Of a DNA stretch of 22,985 bases, positions 1 through 8,082 are shown piece by piece (positions within the stretch are counted from its first letter, which is position 1; each line of letters starts with the position of its first letter). This DNA is from Nitrospirota bacterium (GTDB lineage: Bacteria > Nitrospirota > Thermodesulfovibrionia > Thermodesulfovibrionales > JdFR-88): the NCBI GenBank assembly GCA_021790695.1, contig JAJYGJ010000178.1, positions 1 through 22,985 of the forward strand, written 5' to 3'. A program made the translations under genes and the position numbers. The notes below the pieces were generated by a model. That model ran no database searches. It saw nothing but the letters and a program-made list of their open reading frames with translations, and was not told the origin of the DNA.

Positions 1-1
1 A

Positions 2-145
2 CAAAAAGCTACTGATGACGCAAAAAAGGGCGCGGATTTTCTTTCAGAACCCGTCTCGGTATGCCTTGAGGCCGGCCTCTTGCAGCCGGGGAAAAAAGCA
101 CTTTTGAGGCGGGTTCTCAAGCCGGGCGTTTATTTCCAAAAATAA
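2..145 (+). CDS. C-terminal end of an unrecognised protein (partial)
   Basis: One frame is open from base 2 to a TAA at 143-145, giving 47 residues that end in ...LKPGVYFQK; the start lies outside the window. Codon use (GCC, GGC, CTT, AGG, CCG) looks like that of the confirmed genes, and the stop sits 15 nt from the convergent stop of the Fe-S oxidoreductase, which is typical of a real gene end. I do not recognise the family and assign no function. Bases 47-116 of this reading frame coincide with an inverted-repeat element related to others in the window, so the last 30 or so residues may derive from that element. The alternative is that the true gene ends earlier and this is untranslated sequence. 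Confidence 0.45.
   Translation, partial: QKATDDAKKGADFLSEPVSVCLEAGLLQPGKKALLRRVLKPGVYFQK
47..116. repeat. Short inverted-repeat element (70 bp), diverged member of the window's repeat family
   Basis: GAACCCGTCTC at 47-57 and GAGGCGGGTTC at 106-116 are inverted copies with one mismatch, resembling the GAACCTATCTC termini seen elsewhere in this window. The interior and right end (about 58-116) match the complement of about 16723-16785 closely, sharing GGTATGCCTTGAG, CCTCTTGCAGCCGGG and TTTTGAG in the same order. The two copies are clearly related by descent. The element lies inside the open reading frame that ends at 145. Confidence 0.6.
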
Positions 146-160
146 TCTCTGGCGGCGTTT

Positions 161-1567
161 TTAATCGCGTGGGGCGGGGATCGTCTCCGGGAAGAACCTC
201 TCCTCGATGATCTCCAGTATGTGCGCCGTCTTTATTCCGCCGCGCTCAAGCTGCATCCGGCAGCCCGGGCAGGCGGTGACGACACGTGCGGCATCCTTGT
301 AGGCGATCACCCTTCCTGAAAGAAGCTCCTCCGATGTCTCCGCGTCGGTAAGCCGGGCCCCCAGGCCGCAGCAGCCCGCCTCCACGGGCCTTTCGATATC
401 CAGAAGCGCCAGGACGGGACCGGCATTGAAACCCAGCCCGTACCGGAGATGGCATGGCTCATGCCATATAAGACGCTGCTTTCCGCCGTCTGAATGTCCA
501 TCGGGTTCCGGGCCGCCTCCGGCCACTTTACCTTCAAGTTTCCTCAGGAAAAACTCGGTGGAGTCCATTGCCTTTTCGATCCCTCCGCCGGTCAGCTCGG
601 CGTAGCGGTTTTTTATCATGTCCGCGCAAGTCGGGCATGGGGTGACGACCGCCTCCACGTTAAGCTTTCCGAAAAGCTCAATGTTTTTGGCCGCGAACCT
701 TTCGGCCTCGCGCGCGAGCCCCAGGCCCCTCAGGGGCATGCCGCAGCAGACCTCGCCGCGCGGCATCACCACCTCGTAGCCCATCGAAACAAGCATGGAC
801 ACAAGGGCCTCGCCCGTCTCGGGCACCAGGTAATTGGCCACGCATCCGGCAAACACCGCCACCCTGCCCGAGGGTTTTCTCGGGCCGATGACGCCCGTCT
901 GCCGGGATCTCCCCGGCATAAAAGAGGGCCGCGGCGAGGGCAGCCGGGTCGGAAAGGCAATGTCGGCGGGAAAGACCTTTTTGACAAATTCATTCCATTT
1001 CCCCCCATCTGATTGCCCGCGCAAAAACAAAAATCTTGCGGCCCCGAGGCCGAAGGCGGGTTGCCTGAGTCCCATCCGGAGGGCCGTCCTCAGCATGAGC
1101 CTGCCAGTGTCCAGTTTCCGGAGCGCCTCCCGCCCCCTGTAGATGAACTCCGTGGGCCTGATGCCCACCGGGCAGGAAACGTCGCACCGGCCGCAGAGCA
1201 GACAAGCCGATATCCGCTTTAAAAGCCCCCCGGCAGGGGAAATCCTCCCCTCGGCCAGCCCCTTTAAAAGCATCAGTCTCCCCCTGGGGGAGAACGCCTC
1301 GTTTTTCGTGATTTCATAGACCGGGCAGCGGGCCTTGCAACTGCCGCACCTGGCGCAGTTTTCAAGGGAGAGGCCCGCCGCGTCCTCCTCGAGCAGCCTG
1401 CGCCTTGCCCCCGGCGCCAGGTCCTTTCCCATGGAGTTGCCCTCGATGAGCTTTCCCAGCACCTCCCGCTCGAACTCCCGCACCAAGACGGCAATCGCCC
1501 GAAGCCTTCCGCTTGATATCTCCCCTGCCGGGCGGGCTGTCGCCGGATCAGTCTTTTTCATTTTCAT
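161..1567 (-). CDS. (Fe-S)-binding oxidoreductase subunit, GlcF/LldE-like
   Basis: This 468-residue protein has the plan of iron-sulfur subunits of glycolate or D-lactate oxidising complexes. Two 4Fe-4S ferredoxin motifs are complete: C71, C74, C77, C81 and C122, C125, C128, C132. Two cysteine-rich CCG domains follow, one around residues 235-280 (GCVANY ... EVCCGMPL) and one around 365-410 (HEPCHLRYG ... GCCGLGA). No signal peptide or membrane segment is visible, so it is probably cytoplasmic or peripheral. In the family such subunits pass electrons from a FAD-linked oxidase (GlcD-like) to the respiratory chain; no GlcD-like gene is in this window. The start codon lies 20 nt inside the end of larE, so translation is probably coupled to it. 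It is the last gene of the operon. Glycolate, lactate or another 2-hydroxy acid are all possible substrates. Confidence 0.85.
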   Translation of the reverse strand: MKMKKTDPATARPAGEISSGRLRAIAVLVREFEREVLGKLIEGNSMGKDLAPGARRRLLEEDAAGLSLENCARCGSCKARCPVYEITKNEAFSPRGRLMLLKGLAEGRISPAGGLLKRISACLLCGRCDVSCPVGIRPTEFIYRGREALRKLDTGRLMLRTALRMGLRQPAFGLGAARFLFLRGQSDGGKWNEFVKKVFPADIAFPTRLPSPRPSFMPGRSRQTGVIGPRKPSGRVAVFAGCVANYLVPETGEALVSMLVSMGYEVVMPRGEVCCGMPLRGLGLAREAERFAAKNIELFGKLNVEAVVTPCPTCADMIKNRYAELTGGGIEKAMDSTEFFLRKLEGKVAGGGPEPDGHSDGGKQRLIWHEPCHLRYGLGFNAGPVLALLDIERPVEAGCCGLGARLTDAETSEELLSGRVIAYKDAARVVTACPGCRMQLERGGIKTAHILEIIEERFFPETIPAPRD

Positions 1568-2384
1568 CGCCCGCCCTCCGCCCGCCTTCGTCCGGGGGGA
1601 GATCGAGGAGCCTGTTTAGGCTGCCGGTCCTGAAACCCTCGAGGTCCAGGCTTACGAACTCGAAATGGGTTTTCAGTTTTTTTAAAATCTCGTCTCTTGC
1701 ATCAAAGGCGAACTGAAACTCCTCCCGGGCGACCTCGAGCCTTGCCACCGCCCCGTGGTCCCTTACCCGGAACACCTTCAGGCCCAGTCCTCTCAAGGCT
1801 TCCTCCGCAAGGCCGATCCTGCGCAGCCTCTCCTCCGTTATCGGGGTCCCGTAGGGGACCCGGGAGGCAAGACACGGCGAGGAGGGTTTGTCCCACGTCG
1901 GCAGCCCGAGCCGCTTCGAGTATCGCCTGATCTCATCCTTGCCAAGCCCGGCCTCCATGAGCGGGCTTCTTACGCCGTGGGCCAGCGCCGCCTTGAGCCC
2001 CGGCCGGAAATCCAGCCGGTCATCCGATGTGCTTCCGTCGATGACGCTTTGAAGGCCCTCTTCTTCCGCTATGCGCCGGAGAGCGGCGAAGAGTTCGTTT
2101 TTGCAGTGGTAACACCTGTCGGGGCCGTTTGACGAATAAGCGGGGTTTTCAAGCTCGCCGGTGCTGATGGTCCTGTGGGGCACGCCAATCGCGGCGGCCA
2201 TCTCCCCGGCAGCCCGGACGTCCCCTTCGGGATGGGACGGCGAGGCGGAGGTTACGGCGAGCGCCCTTATGCCGGAGAGCGCCGCCAGCTTCAGCAGAAA
2301 AGTGCTGTCCACCCCGCCCGAGCAGGCGACGACCGCGCCGCCCATGCCCTTCAGGATATCGATCAGCCGCTCAATATCTTTCAT
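1548..2384 (-). CDS. larE: ATP-dependent sacrificial sulfur transferase LarE (nickel-pincer cofactor synthesis)
   Basis: LarE adds sulfur to the pyridinium dicarboxylate precursor of the nickel-pincer nucleotide, the cofactor of lactate racemase LarA and relatives. The 278-residue protein starts with an ATP pyrophosphatase PP-loop (SGGVDST, residues 22-28) and carries SPCLASR with C171 at the place of the sulfur-donating cysteine of Lactiplantibacillus LarE. A CxxC (C91, C94 in RCYHCK) is also present; with C171 it could hold an iron-sulfur cluster as reported for some homologues, which is inference. I prefer the ATG at 2384 (MKDIERL) because the PP-loop then starts at a normal distance; an in-frame ATG at 2438 would add 18 atypical residues. 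Neither start has a strong Shine-Dalgarno. larB, larC and larA are not in the window. Confidence 0.88.
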   Translation of the reverse strand: MKDIERLIDILKGMGGAVVACSGGVDSTFLLKLAALSGIRALAVTSASPSHPEGDVRAAGEMAAAIGVPHRTISTGELENPAYSSNGPDRCYHCKNELFAALRRIAEEEGLQSVIDGSTSDDRLDFRPGLKAALAHGVRSPLMEAGLGKDEIRRYSKRLGLPTWDKPSSPCLASRVPYGTPITEERLRRIGLAEEALRGLGLKVFRVRDHGAVARLEVAREEFQFAFDARDEILKKLKTHFEFVSLDLEGFRTGSLNRLLDLPPDEGGRRAGDENEKD

Positions 2385-2463
2385 TGACCGGCAAACCCCG
2401 GAGGTGTGCGCATCGATTTCAAAAAAAGAAAAAAACAAAAAAGCTCAGCCGGATAAAAAAAAC

Positions 2464-3975
2464 TCACAGGGCGTTTATCTCGTAATTTTCCTGGTGAAGG
2501 GCGGGGTTTTCATTTATGGTGACCTTCATGCCATAGGCGCCTTCGATCTCCTCCAGCCACTGTCTCTCTTCATCGAGCAATATCTCGGCAACGCTGGGGT
2601 GGGCGGTTATCACGATGCGCTTGCTGCCGTGCCTTGCGATCCGCTCGGTCTCCCGGAATATCTCGTAGCAGAGGGTGGTGACGGATTTTATCGTTCCCTT
2701 GCCCTCGCAGTAGGGGCAGGGCTCGAGGAGCGTCCTTTGCAGGCTTTCGCGCACGCGTTTTCTGGTCATCTGTATGAGGCCGAGCTCGGTGATCTGGGAT
2801 ATGGTGCTTTTGGCGCGGTCTTTTTTCATCGCATCCTGGAGCGCGCTCATGATCTTCTGCCTGTTTTCAGGCTTCTCCATGTCTATGAAGTCCACGATTA
2901 TGATGCCGCCCAGGTTCCTGAGCCTGATCTGATAGGCGATCTCCTTGACGGCCTCCAGGTTGGTCCGCAGTATCGTGTCTTCAAGGTCCTTCTTGCCCAC
3001 GTACTTGCCGGTATTGACGTCTATGACGGACATGGCCTCGGTCTGGTCCATCACGATATATCCGCCGGATTTGAGCCATACCTTCCTGCCCAGCGCCCGC
3101 GTGATGTCGGCCTCTATGGCGTAGCTTTCAAACAGGGGCTCCTCTCCGTCGTAGAGACGTATCTTGTCCAGGAGCTTTGGGAAATAGTTGCGGACGAAGT
3201 TGCTCACCTCGAGATGCCTTGCGGCCGAATCGAGGACCATCTCGTCCGCGCCGGAGCCCATGAGGTCCCGCACGCTCCGGAGCACCAGGTCCAGGTCGTT
3301 GTAGATGAGGGCCGGGGCGCCGCTCTTCTCGTTTTTCCTCAAGATGCTGCCCCAGAGGCTTATAAGAAAGTCGAGGTCCTTTTGCAACTCCTCCCGGATG
3401 GCGCCCTCGCTCGCGGTTCGCACGATCAGGCCGAAACCGGGAGGCCTTATCGCCTCCACGACCTCCTTGAGCCTCGCGCGTTCCTGTTCGTCCGAAATCC
3501 TGCGGGATATGCCCACGTGCTCCAGGTCGGGCATCAGTACGAGATACCTTCCGGGCAGGGTCACGTAGGATGTTACGCGAGCCCCCTTGCCGCCTATCGG
3601 GTTTTTCGAGACCTGCACCAGTATCTCCTGCCCCTCGTGCAGAAGCTCGTCAATCTGCAGTTCGTGCCTGCACTTGCCGTGCAGGAAATCGAGGCTGGAG
3701 AAATTTTCGTCCTCGAACATGAGGGCGTAGTCCTCCATGATGTCCGCGCGGATATCGGCCACGTACAGGAAGGCCGCCTTCTCAAGCGCGATGTCCACGA
3801 AGGCGCTCCTCATGCCGGGCAGTATCCTCAAGACCTTGCCCTTGTAAATGTTGCCCGCGAGGCTGGCGTGCTTCCTGCGCTCCACGTGGACTTCCACGAC
3901 CTGGCCGTTTTCCAGAAGGGCAAGGCGTGTCTCCTGCCCGGTCACGTTGACAAGTATGCTGTTCGTGGCGCTCAT
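2464..3975 (-). CDS. rng: Ribonuclease G (RNase E/G family)
   Basis: This endoribonuclease processes rRNA 5' ends and takes part in mRNA turnover in the cytoplasm. The 503-residue protein has an S1 RNA-binding region at about 39-130, the catalytic DNase I-like region with the metal-binding aspartates D319 (VIDVNTGKY) and D362 (VDFIDM), and the zinc-link cysteines C420 and C423 (CPYCEGKG). Its length matches RNase G, without the long C-terminal scaffold of RNase E. The start overlaps the stop of the upstream radical SAM gene as ATGA, so the two are translationally coupled. This pairing with the radical SAM/DUF2344 gene is seen in many bacteria, where ribosomal protein genes rplU and rpmA often follow; here larE follows instead. 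Confidence 0.95.
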   Translation of the reverse strand: MSATNSILVNVTGQETRLALLENGQVVEVHVERRKHASLAGNIYKGKVLRILPGMRSAFVDIALEKAAFLYVADIRADIMEDYALMFEDENFSSLDFLHGKCRHELQIDELLHEGQEILVQVSKNPIGGKGARVTSYVTLPGRYLVLMPDLEHVGISRRISDEQERARLKEVVEAIRPPGFGLIVRTASEGAIREELQKDLDFLISLWGSILRKNEKSGAPALIYNDLDLVLRSVRDLMGSGADEMVLDSAARHLEVSNFVRNYFPKLLDKIRLYDGEEPLFESYAIEADITRALGRKVWLKSGGYIVMDQTEAMSVIDVNTGKYVGKKDLEDTILRTNLEAVKEIAYQIRLRNLGGIIIVDFIDMEKPENRQKIMSALQDAMKKDRAKSTISQITELGLIQMTRKRVRESLQRTLLEPCPYCEGKGTIKSVTTLCYEIFRETERIARHGSKRIVITAHPSVAEILLDEERQWLEEIEGAYGMKVTINENPALHQENYEINAL

Positions 3976-6605
3976 TCATCCACCGGTTGAGGCATCGAAA
4001 ACTCCATGGGCGTGGCCCAACGGCCCTCCTTTTCGCCAAGGAGACGGGTCCGTGTGACATCGACATCCGCAAGCGAAAGCCCGAATATCGCGCCCACGGC
4101 CTCCTCCAGCCTGACTCTTGGGCCTCCGGCACCGGGGTCTGCGGACACTGGTGAAATATCGTCCCGGAGCGTCAGTTCCACGGCGTCTTCCCTGATGACT
4201 GTCACGCATTCCGCCATGCGTCTTATGTTTATCACGCCCCCTTTATCCGGTCCGCCACCATCCCGTTGGCCATCCCGTTGCACGGGGACATCGTCTTTTT
4301 TCATGAATTCAAGCGCCTTTTCGGGATTGACACCTATTATCTCATAAACATAACGCGATATGAAATTCTGAAGCGAGGGCGCCTTTGCCGGCAGAGCCAT
4401 GGCGTCATTGACCCTTATCCCCTCCGGAAGCCTCTCGTTGAGGAGCCGGGCCACCCCATCCGGCGGGAGTTGGCAGGCGAGGGCAAGGTCGAGATACTCC
4501 CTCAATCCCCGGACGCCCACGCCCAGAGGGGGCCCGAAAGAGATTTTAGGCGCCGGGTGAAAGCCCTTCGAATACATCAGCGGCAACCCGGCCCGCTTGA
4601 TGGCGCGTCCGATGGCGGTCATCAGTTCCCTATGGGAAAGGGCCCCCAGCGGGTCCGTCTTTGAAAACTCCAGCCTCAGCCTGAAGGCGGCCCCATCCCG
4701 GATTTCGCCGCCCGGACGGACGTCGCGCGCGGCCGCTGCTTGCGCTATGTTTCCAGGGGGCGTTTTCGCCTCGTCGTTCGGGAGACCAGTCCCCGGGAGA
4801 CCAGTCCCCGAGGTCTCCGCCTCCCCTGTCATCGCCCTTTCCGGCCCGCAGCCAAGACCGCAGGCCGAGCATTTCCGCCTGCAATCAGGGGTCTTTTCCA
4901 GGGCGGCCGACTTTTCCAGTTCCTTCAAGAGGAAGGATTCGGATATACCGGTTTCTATATGGGCCCACGGCAGGGGGGTTTTTGCGCCAGGCTCAAACCT
5001 TTTCCCTGCATAAGTGGCGAAATCGATGCCGGTTTCATCGGCGGCCGCCTTCCATGCCTCACGATTGAACAGGTCGCTCCAGGCGTCAAGCCTTGCGCCC
5101 CGGCGATGGGCCGCGATCAGAAGCCCCGACAGTCTTTCATCGCCGCGGGCAAAGGCGGCCTCGAGCAGGCTGAGGTCCTCGTCATGCCCTTTCAGGTTTA
5201 TGGGTTTCCCCCGGAACGCGCCCCTCAAAAAAAGCTTTTTACGGGCAAGCTCATTTGTGCCCTCCTGGGGACACCACTGGAAAGGCGTATGCGATTTGGG
5301 CACGAACGAAGAGACGCTGACGGTGATATTGGCGCCCCGCGCGGCGTGTCTCCTGGCCGCCTTGAGGGCCTTCATGGCCATCAGGGGTATGCCCTCCACG
5401 TCCTCGTCGCGCTCCGTTGGAAGCCCGATCATGTAATAGAGTTTCAGGTTCAGCCATCCCTGCCTGAAAAGCGTATCCACCGCCCGCTCAAAATCCTCTT
5501 CCTCGAAATCCTTGTTGATTGCAAGGCGAAGCCGCTGGGTTGCCGCCTCGGGGGCAATGGTAAAGCCGGTCTTCCTGACGGTCTTTATCCCGCGCAGGAC
5601 CTCTTCATTGACCGCCCTGACCCGCAGGGAGGGCAGCGAGAGGGCGCAGTTTTCGCCGGAAAACCGCCGGTTAAACCCTTTTATGAGCGGCAGAAGCCGG
5701 CTGTAATCGCCCGCGCTTAGCGACGTGAAGGAGACCTCACCGTAACCCGTCGCCGCCAGGGCCCGCCCGGCAAGCCGCATGATGGTTTCCGGGCTCCGCT
5801 CCCTCAGCGGGCGGTAGATCATGCCCGCCTGGCAGAACCTGCATCCCATCGTGCAGCCGCGAGAGATCTCTATATTCACCCTGTCGTGGACAAGCTGCGC
5901 GTAGGGGACGACGGGCGCAAGCGGATAAGGCGCGTCTTCCAGGGAAGCGATGATCCTCCGGCGCACGCGAGGGGCGTCATGGCCGCGAAGGCCATCGTGG
6001 TCATGAGGGGGGCCGGCCGCGGACGGGACGTATACGCCTTCTATTGCCGCGAGCATCCCCAAAAGGGTCTCGCGCCTGCCGTCGCCCTCCCGCTTCCATC
6101 TGAAAACCGCATCGAGCATCTCCGGGACCGCTTCTTCCCCGTCGCCGATCAGGAAGGCGTCGATGAAAGGCGACATCGGGGCGGGGTTGACGGCGGCGGG
6201 GCCGCCGGCGATCACAAGCGGCCCGCCTTTGCGCCGCCCGCTTTCAAGCGGAATCCCGGAGAGGGAGAGCATGTTTAAAACCGAGGTGCATGAAAGCTCG
6301 TACTGAAGGCTGAATCCGACAACATCGAAATCAGCAAGCGGCCTTCGGCTTTCAAGCGACCGGAGCGGCAGGCCGTGTTGCCTTAAATGGGCCTCGAAGT
6401 CCGCCCAGGGGTGAAAGACCCTCTCCGCGGAGGCATAGGAAAGCCCGTTTATCACGTGATAAAGAATCCTGAGCCCCAGGTGGGACATGCCCACTTCGTA
6501 GACGTCCGGGAAGGCCAGCGCCACGCGGACAGAGGCGTCCTTATGGATGGCGTTTACCTCGCCTCCGATATACCTCGATGGTTTTTGGAATTGCAGGAGG
6601 CGCAT
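3972..6605 (-). CDS. Radical SAM protein fused to a DUF2344 domain (TIGR03960/TIGR03936 type)
   Basis: The 877-residue protein has an N-terminal region (about 1-220) resembling the B12-binding-like part of this family, a radical SAM core with the cluster motif C251-C255-C258 (GCTMGCRFCQAG), and a second cysteine group C575, C579, C582, C586. A low-complexity linker (590-638) leads into a DUF2344 domain (about 640-860). In many genomes these halves are two neighbouring genes; here they are one. The reaction is unknown; the conserved link with rng suggests RNA or ribosome modification, which is inference. The linker holds a tandem pentapeptide, GTGLP twice, from a 15-bp DNA duplication. The start at 6605 has GAGG at 6613-6616 with a 7-nt spacer, and that site lies inside the repeat at 6607-6654. 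Confidence 0.92.
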   Translation of the reverse strand: MRLLQFQKPSRYIGGEVNAIHKDASVRVALAFPDVYEVGMSHLGLRILYHVINGLSYASAERVFHPWADFEAHLRQHGLPLRSLESRRPLADFDVVGFSLQYELSCTSVLNMLSLSGIPLESGRRKGGPLVIAGGPAAVNPAPMSPFIDAFLIGDGEEAVPEMLDAVFRWKREGDGRRETLLGMLAAIEGVYVPSAAGPPHDHDGLRGHDAPRVRRRIIASLEDAPYPLAPVVPYAQLVHDRVNIEISRGCTMGCRFCQAGMIYRPLRERSPETIMRLAGRALAATGYGEVSFTSLSAGDYSRLLPLIKGFNRRFSGENCALSLPSLRVRAVNEEVLRGIKTVRKTGFTIAPEAATQRLRLAINKDFEEEDFERAVDTLFRQGWLNLKLYYMIGLPTERDEDVEGIPLMAMKALKAARRHAARGANITVSVSSFVPKSHTPFQWCPQEGTNELARKKLFLRGAFRGKPINLKGHDEDLSLLEAAFARGDERLSGLLIAAHRRGARLDAWSDLFNREAWKAAADETGIDFATYAGKRFEPGAKTPLPWAHIETGISESFLLKELEKSAALEKTPDCRRKCSACGLGCGPERAMTGEAETSGTGLPGTGLPNDEAKTPPGNIAQAAAARDVRPGGEIRDGAAFRLRLEFSKTDPLGALSHRELMTAIGRAIKRAGLPLMYSKGFHPAPKISFGPPLGVGVRGLREYLDLALACQLPPDGVARLLNERLPEGIRVNDAMALPAKAPSLQNFISRYVYEIIGVNPEKALEFMKKDDVPVQRDGQRDGGGPDKGGVINIRRMAECVTVIREDAVELTLRDDISPVSADPGAGGPRVRLEEAVGAIFGLSLADVDVTRTRLLGEKEGRWATPMEFSMPQPVDE
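4780..4809. repeat. Perfect tandem duplication of a 15-bp unit inside a coding region
   Basis: GGGAGACCAGTCCCC occurs twice head to tail. Read on the minus strand it encodes GTGLP-GTGLP in the linker of the radical SAM/DUF2344 protein, keeping frame. A related paired motif, GGGACTGGTCC, is present at 22796-22820 ahead of the alcohol dehydrogenase gene, 18 kb away. Confidence 0.85.
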
Positions 6606-6606
6606 T

Positions 6607-6654
6607 CGATTTCCTCTCTCTCTTTCGCTTCGGAATCAATTCTGATATAGGTTC
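6607..6654. repeat. Right end of an inverted-repeat element, in the 5' leader of the radical SAM gene
   Basis: The segment from CGATTTCCTCTC to GATATAGGTTC matches the right part of the element at 16723-16972 (CGATTTCCTCTCTC, then TTTCGCTTCGGAA, then the terminal repeat ending AGGTTC). Only the right half is present. The element abuts the start codon at 6603-6605 and its CTCTCTC tract, read on the minus strand, forms the purine-rich ribosome binding site of that gene. Confidence 0.7.
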
Positions 6655-6678
6655 TAGGATATCAACCGCCCTCCGTTT

Positions 6679-6705
6679 TTGACAAGTTTTGGGATTAGTT
6701 ATAAA
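6679..6705 (+). promoter_or_regulatory. Probable sigma-70 promoter of ugd
   Basis: A perfect -35 box TTGACA (6679-6684) is followed by TATAAA (6700-6705) with a 15-nt spacer, or by TAAATT at 17 nt. A transcript starting near 6712 would have a leader of about 25 nt that carries the Shine-Dalgarno of ugd. Confidence 0.55.
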
Positions 6706-6736
6706 TTAAGTGCATGTCTTTTTCCGTGGAGGGCAA

Positions 6737-8044
6737 ATGCATATAGGTATAATCGGGACCGGTTATGTGGGGCTCGTCACCGGGGCCTGCTTTGCCGAGT
6801 TCGGTGTAAATGTTGTATGCGTCGACAGGGAAGAGCAGAAGATAGCCGCCTTGAACAGCGGGAAGCTGCCTTTTTACGAGCCCGGCCTCGCGACGATCGT
6901 GGAGAAGAACCTGAAAAAAGGGCTGCTCCGCTTCACGACCCGGCTTTCGGAGGCCGTGGGCCCCAGCCTCGTGGTCTTCATAGCCGTGGGCACCCCGCCC
7001 CGGGGCGACGGCTCCGCGGATTTAAGCTACGTGGAGGATGTCGCAAAGGAGGTCGCTCTTAATCTTGAGGGCTACAAGGTCATCGTCACCAAAAGCACCG
7101 TGCCGGTGGGCACGGGAAGGAGGCTCAAGGAGCTGATAAGGGAGAACCTCGAAGGGCGTGAGGGCAGTTTCGATGTGGCCTCCAATCCCGAGTTTTTGCG
7201 CGAGGGCTCGGCGATCGAGGATTTCATGCGCCCCAATCGCGTGGTGATAGGGGCCGAAAGCCCCCAGGCAATCGCCATACTGAAAGACCTCTATAATCCC
7301 CTGTACCTTATCGAGACACCTTTTGTCATAACCGATATGGAGACGGCCGAGCTTATCAAATACGCCTCCAATTCCTTCCTCGCCATGAAGATATCGTACA
7401 TAAACGAGCTGTCCAGGCTATGCGAGAGACTGGGCGCCGACGTTCGCACGGTCGCAAGGGCAATCGGGCTCGACAGGAGGATAGGGCCGAAATTCCTTCA
7501 CGCGGGGCCCGGTTTCGGGGGCTCCTGCTTCCCGAAGGACACGAGGGCCATAATAAGCCTGGCCAGGGAAAACGGCATCGATCTGAAGATGATAGAAACG
7601 AGCGTGCTCGTAAATGAAGAGCAGAAGACGCTGATGGGGGAAAAGATTAAGGCGGCGATGGGTCCGCTCGAAGGAAAGACGCTTGCGGTCCTGGGGCTTT
7701 CATTCAAGCCCAACACGGACGACATGCGCGAGGCCCCGGCCATAACCATAATAGAGAGGCTCATGGGCGAAGGGGCGGAGATAAGGGCGTATGATCCGGC
7801 CTCGATCGCCTCGGCAAAAAAGGTGTTGCCGAAGGAAGTGCTCTATTTCCAGGACCCCTACGAGGCCGCGCGCGGGGCAAACGGGCTCGTTATCATGACC
7901 GAATGGAACGAGCTTCGGAACCTGGAAATGGACCGCATGCTGAAACTCCTCCGGGAGCCCTATTTCTTCGATTTAAGAAACATCTACGAGCCCGCCAGGA
8001 TGCGCGAGGCCGGCTTCAAATACTACTCGGTGGGCAGGACGTAA
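6737..8044 (+). CDS. ugd: UDP-glucose 6-dehydrogenase
   Basis: This cytoplasmic enzyme oxidises UDP-glucose to UDP-glucuronate with two NAD+, supplying sugars for surface polysaccharide or lipopolysaccharide. The 435-residue protein has an N-terminal Rossmann motif (GIIGTGYVG, residues 4-12), the K208 region (AELIKYASN) and the catalytic cysteine C264 in GFGGSCFPKD; the length is normal. I start it at 6737 because GGAGGG at 6728-6733 lies 3 nt upstream of that ATG and the Rossmann strand then begins at residue 2; an upstream in-frame start at 6710 adds nine unlikely residues. It appears monocistronic, with its own promoter, diverging from the radical SAM operon and converging on yajQ. GDP-mannose dehydrogenase is a less likely alternative. 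Confidence 0.94.
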   Translation: MHIGIIGTGYVGLVTGACFAEFGVNVVCVDREEQKIAALNSGKLPFYEPGLATIVEKNLKKGLLRFTTRLSEAVGPSLVVFIAVGTPPRGDGSADLSYVEDVAKEVALNLEGYKVIVTKSTVPVGTGRRLKELIRENLEGREGSFDVASNPEFLREGSAIEDFMRPNRVVIGAESPQAIAILKDLYNPLYLIETPFVITDMETAELIKYASNSFLAMKISYINELSRLCERLGADVRTVARAIGLDRRIGPKFLHAGPGFGGSCFPKDTRAIISLARENGIDLKMIETSVLVNEEQKTLMGEKIKAAMGPLEGKTLAVLGLSFKPNTDDMREAPAITIIERLMGEGAEIRAYDPASIASAKKVLPKEVLYFQDPYEAARGANGLVIMTEWNELRNLEMDRMLKLLREPYFFDLRNIYEPARMREAGFKYYSVGRT

Positions 8045-8060
8045 GGGCGCCCCGAACCGC

Positions 8061-8076
8061 CGGTTAACGTTAACCG
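8061..8076. repeat. Perfect 16-bp palindrome between convergent ugd and yajQ
   Basis: CGGTTAACGTTAACCG is a perfect palindrome in the 38-bp gap between the two stop codons. It has no T tract on either side, so it is not a standard intrinsic terminator, but it could fold in either transcript or bind a dimeric protein. Confidence 0.6.
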
Positions 8077-8082
8077 CCGCGC

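Noticed and set aside
2161..3990. A 609-codon open frame on the plus strand opposite rng and part of larE
   Set aside because: It is the antisense shadow of the well-supported rng gene in a GC-rich region; its translation shows no recognisable family and has no ribosome site.
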